Part shown: positions 1 to 12,951 of the stretch, one piece after another
Layout: each line of letters starts with the position of its first letter
How positions within the stretch are numbered: the stretch's first letter is position 1
Translations under genes and position numbers: made by a program
The notes under the pieces: generated by a model
Seen by the model: the letters and a program-made list of their open reading frames with translations, nothing else
Told to the model about the DNA's origin: nothing
The model's database searches: none
Assembly: GCA_015501585.1 (NCBI GenBank)
Contig: JADNRY010000022.1
Span: 310,001-374,000 of the forward strand
DNA: 64,000 bases
From: Rhodocollybia butyracea
Lineage: Eukaryota > Basidiomycota > Agaricomycetes > Agaricales > Omphalotaceae
Direction of reading: 5' to 3'

Positions 1-637
1 CCAGTCACAGCAATGACGGGCTATTGCAAGAAGGGAAGATCAACTTAGAGAACAAGTCAGGCTGCGCTTGTGCTACTTACGCCAATGCAGGTACACTTGC
101 CACTACAGTCTCCAAGGTTGATTCTTCTGTCCAGAGTGCCCAGAAAGAGTGTCTTTCGGAAATGCTACAGAGGTGGCATTGCCACGTCTTGGTGTGTCAG
201 AAAAGGCATTGACTTGTGCGATGTGCGATGATTGCTCTACGTGGCTGAGATGGCTAGCCCCACGTCTGAAAATGGCTAGGGCTGCAATAGCTGCTTGAGT
301 GTCGGGACTTACTACTCTGCATATTTTTGGTATAATTAATACTTGGCCCGTGCGCTGTATCTAGTCCCCACACTGAACTCCCGCTGAATCAAAGTCGATA
401 CATGCTCTATCTGCAACCTGAATAACGAACGATAATTTTTTTCAAATAAGGATGCATAACGAGTACGAAATAACAAATGTCTGCGGAAGCTGAGCAACCT
501 GGGTTACTCAAGAAAGCCAATATCCAATCGACCAATGACCCTCAATCATAACCTCCTTCGGAAACTCAGTTTCCGGCCGTGACAACCTGATGACAACACT
601 AGACCTAATTGCGCGGAGGGTATCAACTGCTTGGGCA

Positions 638-1991
638 CTAGAAGTCACTAGACGGAGGTGACCACAGTCCCGAAAATCCGAAGACTGTAGTACCAGAGAT
701 GACTGGGGCGGAGGTAACCATAGTCCCGGAAATTGCTGGAGCACTAGAGATAACAGTCCCGGTGGGGACTGCAGTGGAGGTGACCACAGTCCCGGAAACT
801 ACTGGAGCACTGGAGATAATAGTGCCGGTGGCGAACGTGGCGGAAGTAACCACAGTCCCAGAAACGACTGAAGCGGACTCGTAGGTGACCACAGTCCCGG
901 AAATTACTGGAGCACTGGAGATGATAGTGCCAGTGGCGAATGTGGCGGAAGTAACCACAGTCCCAGAAATGACTGAAGCGGACTCGGAGGTGACCACAGT
1001 CCCGGAAATTACTGGAGCACTGGAGATAATAGTGCCGGTGGCGAACGTGGCGGAAGTAACCACAGTCCCAGAAACGACTGAAGCAGACTCGGAGGTGACC
1101 ACAGTCCCGGAAATTACTGGAGCACTGGAGATGATAGTGCCAGTGGCGAATGTGGCGGAAGTAACCACAGTCCCAGAAACGACTGAAGCAGACTCGGAGG
1201 TGACCACAGTCCCGGAAATTACTGGAGCACTGGAGACGATAGTGCCGGTGGCGAACGCGGCAGAAGTAACCGCAGTCCCAGAAACGACTGAAGCAGACTC
1301 GGAAGTGACCACAGTCCCGGAAATTACTGGAGCACTGGAGATGATAGTGCCGGTGGCGAATGTGGCGGAGGTAACCACAGTCCCAGAAACGACTGAAGCG
1401 GAGGTGATCACAGTCCCAGAGATTACTGTGCCAATACTGCCGCTTGCAACTGGGATAGAGGTGACTACGGTACCAGAGACAGCAGCAGTGGTACCAGAGA
1501 TGACTGTACAAGGAATGACTGAGGTACCGGAAACGACTGCAGAGCCAGAAATATTCGCAGCCGTACTTGAAGTGACTGCAGTACCGGAGATGTTTGCGGG
1601 GGCGCTGGAGAAGATTCCAGTCCCAGAGATGATCGTGGGGGTGCTGGAAAGGACTGTGGTAGTGAAGTTAGCTAGGGCGGATGTGGCCACAGTACCAGAG
1701 ATGACTGCGGATCCGGTGGCTGCAGAACCACTGGAGATGACTGCAGAACCGGTGGCCGAAGTACCAGAGACGATTTCAGTACCAGAAACAACTGCACTAC
1801 CAGTGGCCCTGGTCCTAGTATTGTCAACGACATTTGTGTCACTGACTCTGTTATGTCGTCCGCTGTATGAACAAACGTTCTAAATCAATAATTCTGAACG
1901 CTCAGAATTCAAATAATACTTACCCTATGGTCAATGCCGTAGCAGCGGTGAAGAGGGCGAGGAGAACGTTTGACAAAAATAAGGTCTTCAT
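638..1991 (-). CDS. Secreted Ser/Thr/Val-rich tandem-repeat protein (gene 1 of a pair)
   Basis: Two exons, 1991..1924 and 1862..638, give 430 codons plus TAG. Exon 1 starts with ATG and encodes a classic signal peptide (MKTLFLSNVLLALFTAATA). It ends at a GTAAGT donor; the 61-bp intron ends in TACAG. Exon 2 is dominated by a 35-residue repeat, SGTVVTSATFATGTIISSAP-like, with five near-perfect 105-bp units. The protein is almost all S, T, V, A, G, I and lacks cysteines and enzyme motifs, so a secreted, probably O-glycosylated wall or surface protein is inferred. No clear GPI signal is seen at the C terminus (GLWSPPSSDF). The plus strand is also open across the repeat, but it is broken by a TAG at 882 and has no signal peptide. 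The neighbour at 3572-4554 has the same exon architecture. Splice sites are inferred. Confidence 0.72.
780..1410. repeat. 105-bp tandem coding minisatellite
   Basis: The segment beginning gtgaccacagtcccgg recurs at exactly 105-bp steps (about 780, 885, 990, 1095, 1200, 1305), with degenerate half-units on both sides. The period is a multiple of three, so every frame survives changes in copy number. The array lies inside the secreted-protein exon. Confidence 0.92.
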
Positions 1992-3571
1992 TGTACCGAG
2001 TGGAAATGTAATGTTGGTGCCATCTGCCTTTGCGAACCCATCTCTTTATAGTACTCACCTTCGAGATCTTTTATTCGACGACTTTTGAATGTTAAGGTTG
2101 AGCCGCATTTGGGAAATCCGATTTTATTGAGAAAGGCGAGTATTTACCATGAGTATGTCAACTTGCTCCTGCCTACAAGTCTCACAAAAGGCATTTGCCA
2201 TTGCATTGAGGTACACTTGAGTTTCTGTCCGAATGGGAGTGTGGACAACTAAAAAAAAGAACGAGATGATTTTCTCATTCCAATTTGGATATTTTTTGTA
2301 TGAGATAGGTGTGCAATTCTTCCCATCGAGGCAAGTTTCTAGTATTCGCATAGATCAACCTGGCTGGTACAAGCTGGTTCTCGACTTATTCTCCCCACGA
2401 AGGAGACATAAAGCCGCCTGGCGTTGCGCTGCGCAACAGACTCGCTCCGAAATTTGATCCTGGTTCTGTTCACCATCTCATGGTCATCGAGATGTAATGA
2501 ATATTCAACAGCTTTTCGGCCAAATGCATAAGGTTTGTACGCCTCATAGATAGTAACCCATCCACCAAATAGAGTCGCACTTGGCACTTCTTCATATCGA
2601 CTGCGGACTGTCACTAAAAGATTACCCCTTCAGTTTGGTGTCAGTAACCAGGTTAAGCGTTTGAATATGAGAGATTCACTGGAGAACACGTACAACTCTG
2701 ATATATGCGTCCTTAGGAGAGGAAAAACTTGAGTATATGCGTGAAATGGGGGCGAACATATTGCGCAGGAGTTGCTGTTCAGAAGTGGGCCTTGTTTCAT
2801 TGATAGACTGCTAGAAAATCAATAATGAAGCAATAAATCCTTCTACCAGAAGTAATTCAATTACTTATAAAATGCATCTGTTGTACTACATAGTGAAGCA
2901 GGTGCCAGCTTCCTTTCGGGCACTCGTAGCCCTGGCACCTGCAGCAGCACATAAATGGGGTCTGTCTTGATCTCTTTGAACGGTGAACACCGCAGCGATG
3001 GCAATGCTCCTTGGTGTGCCGCAACCATGCAGTTACCCGACCCCATTTCAACACTCCTTCCCCCCTCACCACCGCTATGAACTAGAGCTCATTGTAGCTT
3101 TACTGCCTTAGAGTTTAAGCTTTGCCTAACATATACGATATGAGATGATTACATAAAAATGGATCTGGGTGGAGATTGTTCTCGGGGCGAGGGGAAAGGG
3201 GAAAGGGCCGAGACTAATGAGGATGAACACATGCTAGATAAGATCGAGACGACCGGACTGCTGAGAAAAATAATCTTAAGTGTCGTGATTATTTATGCCC
3301 TGGGCTAAACCTCCAATGGCCATGCTCTGGTGCGCTGTACCTGCATCAACCTCATCGATGATTTCTTGATTGCTCCAACGCATCCACAACGCATCCACAA
3401 CGCATCCACAAACTCAACAAATTGATATCATTAACAGGTAGAATAAGTCCAATGCAGGTGTCTGCCGAGTAACCATGAAAAGTTCTCTTCAGTCAACCGC
3501 AACAAGTTCAGCAACAACTAATCAAAAAAAAAAACACTGATATTGATAATCCCGATCATCTGCATTGGATT
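1992..3571. other. Intergenic, no supported gene
   Basis: This holds the promoter of the gene at 638-1991 and the 3' flank of the gene at 3572-4554. A triple direct repeat of an 11-bp unit (aacgcatccac) lies at about 3377-3409. Short open frames occur (for example minus strand 2857-3072, Cys-rich), but none has an ATG, splice sites or a family resemblance I can defend. Confidence 0.5.
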
Positions 3572-4554
3572 CTAAGCCATGAAAGCTCCACTCGTAGTTT
3601 CCGCTTTTCCCGTTTCAGTGGGAGCAATAAGGATGGTGGCCGTAGAGTTGAGCATGGCAGTTGTCAAAGTGACATTGGCTACCTCTGTACTGGTACTGTT
3701 GACTGCTATACTGGTAGCTGTAGCGGTACCGTTGAATAACACCGTACTGGTGCTGGCGTTGAACAACGACGTACTGGGACTGGCAGTAGCGGTACTGTTG
3801 AACAACACTGTACTGGTACTGCCGTTGAAAAACGATGTGCTGGGATTGGCAGTAGCGGTGCTGTTGAACAACACTGTACTGGTACTGCCGTTGAACAACG
3901 ACGTGCTAGGATTGGATGTAGCAGTACTATTGAACAACACTGTACTGGTACTGCCGTTGAACAACGATGTGCTGGGATTGGCTGTAGCGGTACTATTGAA
4001 CAACACCGTACTGGTACTGCCATTGAACAACGATGTGCTGGGATTGGATGTAGCAGTACTATTGAAGAACGTCGTACTGGTACTGCCGTTGAACAACGAT
4101 GTGCTGGGATTGGCCGTAGCAGTACTGTTGAAGAACCCCGTACTGGTGCTGCCGTTAAACAACGATGTGCTAGGATTGGCCGTAGCGGTGCTATTAAAGA
4201 ACACCGTACTGGTACTGGTGTTGAACAACGATGTGCTGGGATTGGTTGTAGCGGTACTATTGAATAACACCGTACTGGTGCTAGCGTTGAGCGATGTGCT
4301 GGGATTGGCCGTAGCGGTGCTATTGAAGAGCACTGTACTGGTACTGGGCGTAGCAGTACTGTTGAATAATGCCGTAGTGGTGCTGCTAGATGATACGGTC
4401 GGTATGTTTGTACCGCTAGTGACGCGACACTTAATGTTCAGTGACAAGGATTTGAGTACAGTAAAAACACGTACCCAACGGTAGACGTCGACAGAAAGAG
4501 AGCCAAAAGGCAGGTCGAGAATAGAGAAGCTTTCATCGTGCTAAGTAATTTCAT
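3572..4554 (-). CDS. Secreted Ser/Thr/Asn-rich tandem-repeat protein (gene 2 of a pair)
   Basis: Exons 4554..4475 and 4415..3572 give 307 aa. An in-frame ATG at 4536 would give 301 aa. The first exon encodes a hydrophobic signal peptide (core FSTCLLALFL). The 59-bp intron runs from GTACGT to CACTAG and rejoins the frame exactly. Exon 2 carries about ten 22-residue repeats containing NPSTSLFNGSTSTVLFNST-like sequence; each has one or two N-x-S/T sequons, so dense N-glycosylation is likely if the protein is secreted. It has no Cys after the signal peptide and no catalytic motif. Gene structure matches gene 1 (signal exon, short phase-2 intron, exon 2 beginning with Gly codons, repeats), but the repeat sequence differs. 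No GPI anchor signal is seen. Role unknown; a surface or adhesion protein is inference. Confidence 0.75.
3730..4340. repeat. 66-bp tandem coding minisatellite
   Basis: Roughly nine degenerate copies of a 66-bp unit with core acgatgtgctgggattggc and gtactgttgaacaacactg (plus strand). The unit equals 22 codons and lies inside exon 2 of the secreted protein gene. Confidence 0.9.
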
Positions 4555-7500
4555 GAAGCAGATACCCTTACTCTTTTTTATAACCTCTTTCAGCGACAGA
4601 ATAGGTAATTCCGATGGTCCTGAGTGGGACCGTGGCCAGTTACTCTCTACACACATAGGTCATCCAAGACCGCGTTTGAGATCCAATTCATTCTGAGTAC
4701 TTCGTCTTCCTCGAGGTGAGTCCATCTTCTAATAATATTTCAAACGCCTCGATACCAGTTTGCCACTGTGAAAGTATTCCCCACTTCGGAGATCTAATGC
4801 CGTCAAGCATCTCAATATTACACGGCGTGTCTTTGAGGCGTTGAATTCTTCATGCCTGTAACAGTTTTTTTCGTTGATGTAATATCCCTATTCAGCCCCA
4901 TGAAGGTTTTTTAATTTCCCCTTCATGACTTACGGTATAGTGGGCCATGTATGCAGTCATAAACACTGTAACGTTTCGTACGGAAACGCGTACCTCCAAA
5001 AAAAATCCCTGTCCGTCTGAGACTATCAGTCTTGGTATCACATCCAGATTTGCAAGCAAGCGTATATATATGTTTTGTTGCATAGCTCTTGGTAATCGTG
5101 GCGCTCGCATTTCCGTCAACACGCTCGACGAAAGATCCATGAAGGTTGATGATCTCTGCATTTTCTAACGAATTGTTGAACAGTCAGTTCAACAGGTGAA
5201 TCTTTCGGCAGTGTCCGCTGGAATTCCACTTTGCTATTCGTTACTGAGACGATCCGAGTCGTCCGGGGACTCCTGACCAGCCATCTAGGACTTCTTTGGA
5301 AGGGTTTGTACAGCATAGTTCGTCCCGAAGAAGGATGGGCCTCATAGTGGATGAGTACTATTCCCGGACTAGTATAAGGATCCTGCCATGAACGCATCGA
5401 AAATTACTTTGGTGACTCGCTACGCAGAGCCTGCACAAAGATTAAGTACTTAACCACAAACCAGATTCTTGAAATTTGTTACAGGTTTGAGCTAGGTTTG
5501 AGTCTCTCAAAGACTGGATTGGAAGGAGCCAAGGCTGATGTCCGAAGAGGTCTATAAGGCATCACAATTGTAGACCACACATTCCCGATTGATTGGGCTC
5601 TCTGCGCTACGAAAGGCCTTCCCACCAACTTGCCTTCCAGGGAAACTATCCCTCCTTGTCTGTATGAACAAATGTTATTTGTGAATTTGTTCGTTGAGTG
5701 CTTAGTGAATATACTTAGTTCATGTCGGCGGTCGCATCTATGTTTTGGAACTTATGTTAGAATTTTCAAGTCAAGTGGCCAGAAAATTGGATTTCATGTA
5801 GACTTCAAATAAGAACATCACTAAATTTCGGTAGCTATCATAACCGGTTACCGTTCCGGCGAATCGATTATAATCTGGTGAAACCGCAACAATCCTGGTG
5901 CAACGATTTCAGACGATTCTATAGCAATATATACCATAATATGGATAGCCCCCTTTTCGATAATCGGGCTGCAATCGGGTAAAATAATCCTTTCGTGTTT
6001 TAATGTATAAAAATAATTATGCCTACTTGAAATTCGCCAAAATGAATCTGATGAGTTAAGGCAGGTTGTGAGCATTCCAGCTCTGTTTGTCGTTCTATAC
6101 ACTTGAACAATGACATGAAAATTTAATGAAATATGTATATTTGCTAACTAACAAGCAGTACAGATGATACATAGATTACGTTGAGCCTGCACACCCGCAA
6201 AGTTGCACCTCACTGCCTGCTTTCCCAAATCATACCACCTCCCCCTCGAATGTCTTGAATACAACAAAGCGGGCCCTAGACGTCGAAACGTGATTGTGAG
6301 TACTTGACAAAGAGCACTTGACGAAGGTTGGGCATTGCACTTGAGGCCTTGAAGAACTGGAGACACACGTTTGAAGGCTTTGAAGTTAAGGGAGTAAAGA
6401 CCCGTGAGCTTGAAGGGAGGTGGCAAAGAGAACTTGAGGGAGATGGAGAGATACTTGAGGCTTGAAAGTTGAGAGTATACATCAGATACGAAGATGGGGC
6501 CCAGACAAGGGAAGGAAGAAAGGATGGAATCGTCCCGTTTCAACAAGTTGAACCAATTTATAATCCTCGCGACCCTGTGACTGTGCCATGCACGCCGCAC
6601 GGCCTTTGAAACCCTTCGCTATCCCGGGTAAGGCTTACGCGTCGTACATACCCTGGTTTGCTTGGCGCCCAGTGCAAATACCTTGTCAGTGGTCCAAAAC
6701 CTTCGAGCTTGCTGTCGAACGACTTGGAGTCCAGTCGCGAGACTGTCAGACATCATGTTGCGTCGAATCTCAATGCACGCAATGTACAGTTGCTTTGAAC
6801 TTTGAAGTACATACCATGATCTTAATACTGTCCTATTTGTTGTGCTAGTACTTAAGAGTACTGCTTAGTAGGGAGCTCGTAAGTGCATGCAAGTTAAACA
6901 GATCAGTATTGGGATTAGGATATTCGATAGTTGTCTGATCATCCTAGATAATTACCTACAGTTAAAACTTTGAGAAAATGATCATTGCGGGTTCAGAACT
7001 GATTGCAGGTTGACCATAATTATTCTTGTGGGTCATATTGAGATGCGAGTAAAGAGAATTATCAACCGTAGATTTTATTCATGAAAAATCTCGTGTAATG
7101 ATTTGATGTGGATGAAATCTGGTAAAATCATTCCCAAGAGCTCATTTACAAATGTAATTTCAACCAATAATTTTTCTTAGGTTGTAAACGGTTATTATGC
7201 TGTGCAAGCACAGGTAATTATCTCTTGATCTTGCGATTCGTGAAATCTCAAATGACGTTTCCCCTGATTTAGTGATGAAGAAAGTCGAAGACAACGTCAC
7301 GTACCAAAGGTGTGCAACTACACTGTTACTGGGTGTGAAATGAGCGTGACAGGGAAAAAAAAAGGTTAACTCTTCACAACAGAAGAAAGCTTGAAGAAAG
7401 CTCGAAGATTAGAAGCGTGCCTTTCTGTAATTCGAACACGGATTCCTCTAGTAAAAGACGAGAGAAATGGTCAATTTGTTCAAATCATGGTACCAGCTAG

Positions 7501-8061
7501 CTGAAATCAGGGTAAGTATGGGAAAAAGAATTTGATTGTAGACTCACCGCGAGTGATGATTTCAATCAAGAAAGAACTTTATCAGCTTTACAATGCATGG
7601 CAGTTTGACGCAAAGCTACAAGAGCTACATAAGTACTAACGCCACTGCACCTGTTCTTGAACATAGCCCCTTATTCTTCTTGTGATATTGGAATTTTATA
7701 GGGTCCATAAAGCAAAGGGGTAGTTTGACAATGGTCAACGTTTTACAGCTAAAGGAATAGCCTACAAAACGAACTAAAAAGAAAGTAAATTCTCCAGAAG
7801 AGAAGAAAGCCCAAAGATTAGAATAGTGCCTTTGTGCGATCTGAACACGGATTCCTCTAGTAAAAGGCGAGAGAAATGGTCAACTTGTTCAAATCGCGGC
7901 ACTGAGAGTTATAGTTGTGATCGGGATCACGCAGAAAGCGTTTTGATTGTAGACAGCTCACGGCGCTGAGTGAGCGCTTGACGCTTTTGAGCGTCTAATT
8001 TTGACTTGACCTACTTCAAGCTTGCTTCAAGCTCCAAAGTTCAAATAAGTACGAGATAGCC
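4555..8061. other. Long intergenic stretch with no supported gene
   Basis: Two overlapping ATG-started minus-strand frames (5397..5116 and 5161..4892) have no recognisable domain and cannot be joined convincingly. Positions 6300-6480 are rich in degenerate cttgagg/cttgaag motifs. 6850-7360 is AT-rich and closed in all frames. 7365-7970 carries the direct repeat listed separately. Confidence 0.5.
7365..7970. repeat. Diverged direct repeat (two ~190-bp copies)
   Basis: Copies at about 7365-7560 and 7785-7970 share the core acacggattcctctagtaaa, then gagaaatggtcaa, ttgttcaaatc and gattgtagac, in the same order. They lie just upstream of cytidine deaminase. No coding potential or terminal inverted repeats are seen; they may be remnants of a small mobile element. 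Confidence 0.75.
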
Positions 8062-8817
<756 letters not shown>

Positions 8818-9199
8818 TGAGAGGATAGGAACAGAAGGAAACGAAACAAAGTGATACAGTAAGGACAGTAAGTATATGCAAACAATTATGTGAGTTACTA
8901 ACACTGGGCCAGGCTGATTGGCTCATCAAGCTTCAAGTTACAAGACACAACTGCTGTAACGTTGAAGGGCGTGACCGTTTCGGAATTTCCGACGGATCGT
9001 CGTCGTGCTTTTGAATGTGGCTCTTGATTGTCGGAACTCCTAAAAACTTCCGGTGAGAAGGATGTACTGGTGCGAGGCTCAACGTTGAACTGTTTGCCAA
9101 ATTCCTGTTTCCATCTGTGATTTGAAGATAGTTGCAAGCTGCGATACACTCGGGGTCCAACTGATACATGAGAAATAATATACAGCAAATGAATTTGCC

Positions 9200-10598
9200 T
9201 CAAGCACCCGAAGCGGCTCGTCCGCCAGCTCGGTTTCCACCACCTTTTCGTTTTCCGCCTCTAGCAGATCGTCGGCCGTTCTTCTTGGTTGTCTGATTAC
9301 TTAGACACGAGTCGCAATACCATGTCCCTTCTGGCGCGACAGTGAGGCCTATGCAGTTGAGGTGATACTGTACGGAAACCGTAAGGATTGATACAAGAAA
9401 AATAAAAGAAAGCAAAGCTCACCCATTCAACCTCACACGAAGGACCATCGCAAGCAATCATCTCTCCAAAACTAACACGGTGGCAGAAACAATATTGCTT
9501 ATCATCTCCGTCGCCTTCGGCGTCTCCATCGTTGATGTCAACCGTTGGTTCCGAAGCACTGAGGGGACCAGGTGTACCAACAAATGACCTTGCTACGGGC
9601 ATTCCGGGGCCTTCTAGCTGGTTATGAGATGGGGCCCAGTCACTGGCTGGCCCGGATAGAGAGGCGTAGCCTACACCATTACCATTCACGTGATACGGAG
9701 CTGGTAAGGAAGGATGGGAAGCGGATGGAGGTACATTGAAGTCTCTACGACCGTTAATGCTAGATTGACGCTGGTCATAGACGATATAATGGTCATGTTC
9801 ATCCCGCGGTGGACTGCCAGCGCGATGCTGAGCAGTAGACCGTGAACGTTTGTTGTTAACTGAAGAAATGTTTCGAGCGAGAAGGCCATTTTGGTGTGAA
9901 GTTGCCGAAATGACAGATTCTGCAGGAGACGGTGCGCGGTCGGTTCTGGGGAAAGTTAGAAAAAGTCATTTATGAGAAATGAAGACGTACTTTTTCGCCC
10001 GTGCTCGATTATTCCGCTGTCTGGGATCATTGGGTTTGTCTTTTCTTGGCAATGGCTCATCGTTGACGACTCTTTTTCTCTTTGCAGGGCTTGGATCTGT
10101 TGCACTGGTGAGCAGAGAACCGAAGCCACCTCGTCGTCGTCGGCTTGTTTCGAGAGTAGTAAGTGGCATGAATGATTTGGCGGCGACATGGGGGTATGTA
10201 GTGTGTCTGTTCAGCGTCGCAGCGTTAAAGTCAGGGATATTTCCAGCCAAATCGCGAAGATGGTTAGCGTGGCCTTTGAGGTTGTCTGCTGCCTGGCAAG
10301 CAACTCGGATTTTATCTTCTCCGCCTGGCTTTAGACGAGCAGCTTCTTCAGCAATTTCTGTCAAAAGCCATAGACGTTCTTCTTTTTTCCCTGTTCCATC
10401 TTCTATCATGCGAGTGAGAGCTGTAATTTTTTGTGTGATGGATGCCATTGATGATGAGAGAACGGCGTCGAGTTCTCGGAGGTCTGCGAAATTGCGAGAA
10501 AGATCCAAAGGCAAAGAATCTAGTGTGTGTGTGTACTCTGCAAGGAGCGAAAGAGCGAAGACACTGTTGGCGTTGGCTGCCATGGTCGACGCAGGCAT
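9200..10598 (-). CDS. ING-family PHD-finger chromatin protein
   Basis: Exons 10598..9991, 9945..9423 and 9367..9200; 432 aa. Residues about 15-115 form the N-terminal ING helical domain (LAEYTHTLDSLPLDL, then a coiled region). The middle is basic and Ser-rich with a likely NLS (PAKRKR). A canonical PHD finger lies near residues 350-398: YCFCHRVSFGEMIACD, C in GPSCEVEW, YHLNCIGL, GTWYCDSC, in C4HC3 order with the aromatic and acidic residues that read H3K4me3. The tail is a basic Gly/Arg/Lys segment. ING proteins are reader subunits of histone acetyltransferase (NuA4/Yng2) or deacetylase (Rpd3L/Pho23) complexes; which one cannot be told here. The ATG is 108 bp from the divergent EH-like gene, implying a shared promoter. 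Introns of 45 and 55 bp. Confidence 0.93.
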
Positions 10599-10706
10599 TT
10601 GGGATTCAGGAGAAGAAAGATATCGGCCCGGCGACCGAAGATTAGCGCGTCTTGGCGCCCATCACCTCATGCTTCTTGTTTCTTGCTTTACATCTCAAAT
10701 CGTTGC
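10599..10706. promoter_or_regulatory. Shared divergent promoter (ING / EH-like gene)
   Basis: Only 108 bp separate the two start codons, so both 5' UTRs and control sites must lie here or overlap the coding exons. No TATA box is evident. Confidence 0.7.
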
Positions 10707-12951
10707 ATGGCCTCTAGACCTCTAAATCTTCATGTTTCTGCGCTTAATGATGCCGAATACGACCTGTACACTACAAGTCTCGCAGACATCACGCTCTCTG
10801 ACAATGAATCTACTCATGACGATGCGTATTTCGAAACTCTCTCGGTCAGCGTACGGGAAGCAAGAGCCTGGCTAAGGGGCAGATATTCTCATATTTCTGC
10901 TGCAACACTAGACAGTGTAAATCGTGACTTTTTCTCCTGTTTCAAAACTAACAATCTTTATCAGATACTGCGGTTTTTTTCCCCCACAGACATGCTTTCT
11001 GGTGGCCAGTTTTTTGCAGCTATCAGGCTGGTAGTACATGCCGAATCTGGCAGGGAGGTTGACCGCACATTGGCTTTTGTACAAGGCATGTTTCTTTTGA
11101 TTTGATTTGTTACATATCTAATGTCGTCTCATATTCACAGCTCATCCAACTTCAACCCCGATATCTCGACCTGGTTCGCCTCCAAAGCCACATGCTTTTT
11201 CTGTGCCTCCTGTACCATCACGGAGATCATCGGACTCGACTAATCCGTTCTCTACGGTTCCTCAGCATTCGAACCATAATCCGTTTTCCAGCGCACGGAG
11301 CACTTCGGCGCGGTCTGATGGTCCCCCGCTTCCTCCTCGTAAACTTCCACCTCCTATTCCAGGTTTTCAGCCTCCTCCGAAACATGGTGGTAATCCCCCG
11401 CCACCGCCCCCTCCAAAGCCTTCATTTCCTCATGTGACCAGTACACTTATTAAACAGAGTCTCATTGCTTCCAAGAACGGTAAAACAATCAAACAGGCAG
11501 AGGAACAGATCGAAAAGACAAGGGTCCTTCGGGTCTTAAAAAGCTCAGAAAGAGCTCGCAGTTCTAGCCCCAATAAATTAAGCTCTTCCGCCTCTTCATC
11601 TTCACACACATCCGAATCAGATCGTGCACCTCCCCTTCCCAAACGTAACAAAAAACCACCGTCGCCACCCTTGTCAATCAGCTCCTTTCAACAAGTTGCT
11701 CTCGCTTCACATAATCCCTTTAACAGCATCAGATCCAATGTCACAAATTCCCCGTCTACATCACCGTCTCAGAAACCAGCCGACTTGCCTCCACTTCCCG
11801 CTGGACCGCCACCCAAGCACCCAGACCAGAATTCGAATCATCATAACCTGTCTTATCGCAAGCCACCTCCTCCGATTCCACCAAACCTCCCTTCATCCAC
11901 CTCTGCGTCCCAGCATCAACGTACACCGTCCTTCACGCAGTTCGCGGAGCCTGAGGACGCTGAGCCGAGAGACTTTGAAGCCATATATGGCTCTACCCCC
12001 AAAACAGCTTCCCCGTATATCGGAGCTTTCGCCCGAATACCTCAAAACTCTCCGCGGGATGGAAATTACTTTGGATCAGGTGACAACAGTCCTTCTCCAG
12101 GGCGAATGTTTCGCTCTAAATCCCTCCACCATCCCAGTCCACCGTCCTTGGCTAGCCGTCTGGCTACGATTGATTCTGGTGACGTAGAACAATCTCCGTT
12201 CTCTCCTTTAGACGACGAGACACCTCTTGCGTCTCCAGCAGGAACATCGCCTGCTCCAAGGAGGAAGAGACCGGAGAGTGTACAGGTCTTTGGATCCAAC
12301 ACAACAAGCGATTGGAATGCGAGCAGATTAGGTGGAGGTGTTGCGTCTCCGACCGGTTTGAACCTGAGCAGGCATATGAGCTTAAATACTACTCCTTCTC
12401 CTCCCAGTGCGGCTGCAACTTTACGGAGGCAGCAACAACAACAACTACATCAGCGACAGCTCTCTCCTGGATCCAACTCGACTACGAGTTCGGACAGCCC
12501 ACTGAAATCCCTCGCGGCGTCTCTCCAACCTCAGCTATCTTCAATGCAACAGCAACTCCAACCACATCTAGATAAAGCGCGATATAAAGCTGAAGCAGGA
12601 TTATCGAAACGGGGATTTGTGAGGGACCATGTGAGGAGAAGCGAAGAGCAAGAGGGGTTGATGACGAGGGATGGTGGTTGGCAAGGACATAGTCGAAATG
12701 GTGGCGGTATTATTGATGGTGATGAATATAGTCTGAGTGATTCGGAATCGGAGGAGGACAGCTATGGCCCTAAGCGTGAGGGCGGAAGGGGTAGACAAGG
12801 ATCTGGGGAGGGTAACTTTATGCCGAACACTGTGCGTATGAACACTGGGGTAGGTGTAGGAAGAGCGATGGATAGTAGAGTGGGAGTGGGGATAGAGAAA
12901 GATAACCTCAAGTGGCCGGTTGCTGAAGGAGAGGGATGGGCGCCTCTCTGA
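10707..12951 (+). CDS. EH-domain-like, proline-rich protein (probable endocytosis/actin adaptor)
   Basis: Exons 10707-10916, 10965-11085 and 11141-12951; 713 aa. Residues about 45-110 resemble an EH domain (SAATLDSILRFFSP, LSGGQFFAAIRLVVHAESG). The rest is low-complexity, with polyproline SH3/WH1-type ligands (PPLPPRKLPPPIPG, PPPPPPPKP, PPLPKRNKKPP), several NPF motifs and a basic-amphipathic stretch (IKQSLIASKNGKTIKQAEEQ). NPF and proline motifs with an EH domain are typical of Eps15/Irs4-like adaptors at membranes; the exact role is inference. The first intron (48 bp, CTAAC branch) is a multiple of three, so the frame is open with or without it. The second uses a GC donor (CAAG|GCATGT). Confidence 0.82.

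Noticed and set aside
885..1883. Plus-strand open frame with TVPETT-like repeats
   Set aside because: Mirror of the minus-strand repeat; no signal peptide, stop at 882, and the minus strand has a proper signal-peptide exon and splice sites.
2857..3072. Cys-rich minus-strand frame with a slight look of ribosomal protein L37
   Set aside because: Starts at GTG, cysteine spacing does not fit a zinc ribbon, and there are no splice sites or neighbours to support it.
3579..4484. Plus-strand Leu/Val-rich repeat frame
   Set aside because: Shadow of the minus-strand secreted protein; the hydrophobic look comes from reading the repeat in reverse.
4892..5397. Possible two-exon minus-strand gene
   Set aside because: Both frames have ATGs, but no splice pair joins them convincingly and neither resembles a known family.
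6148..6600. 150-codon minus-strand frame
   Set aside because: Starts at GTG and overlaps degenerate cttgaag repeats; no domain.
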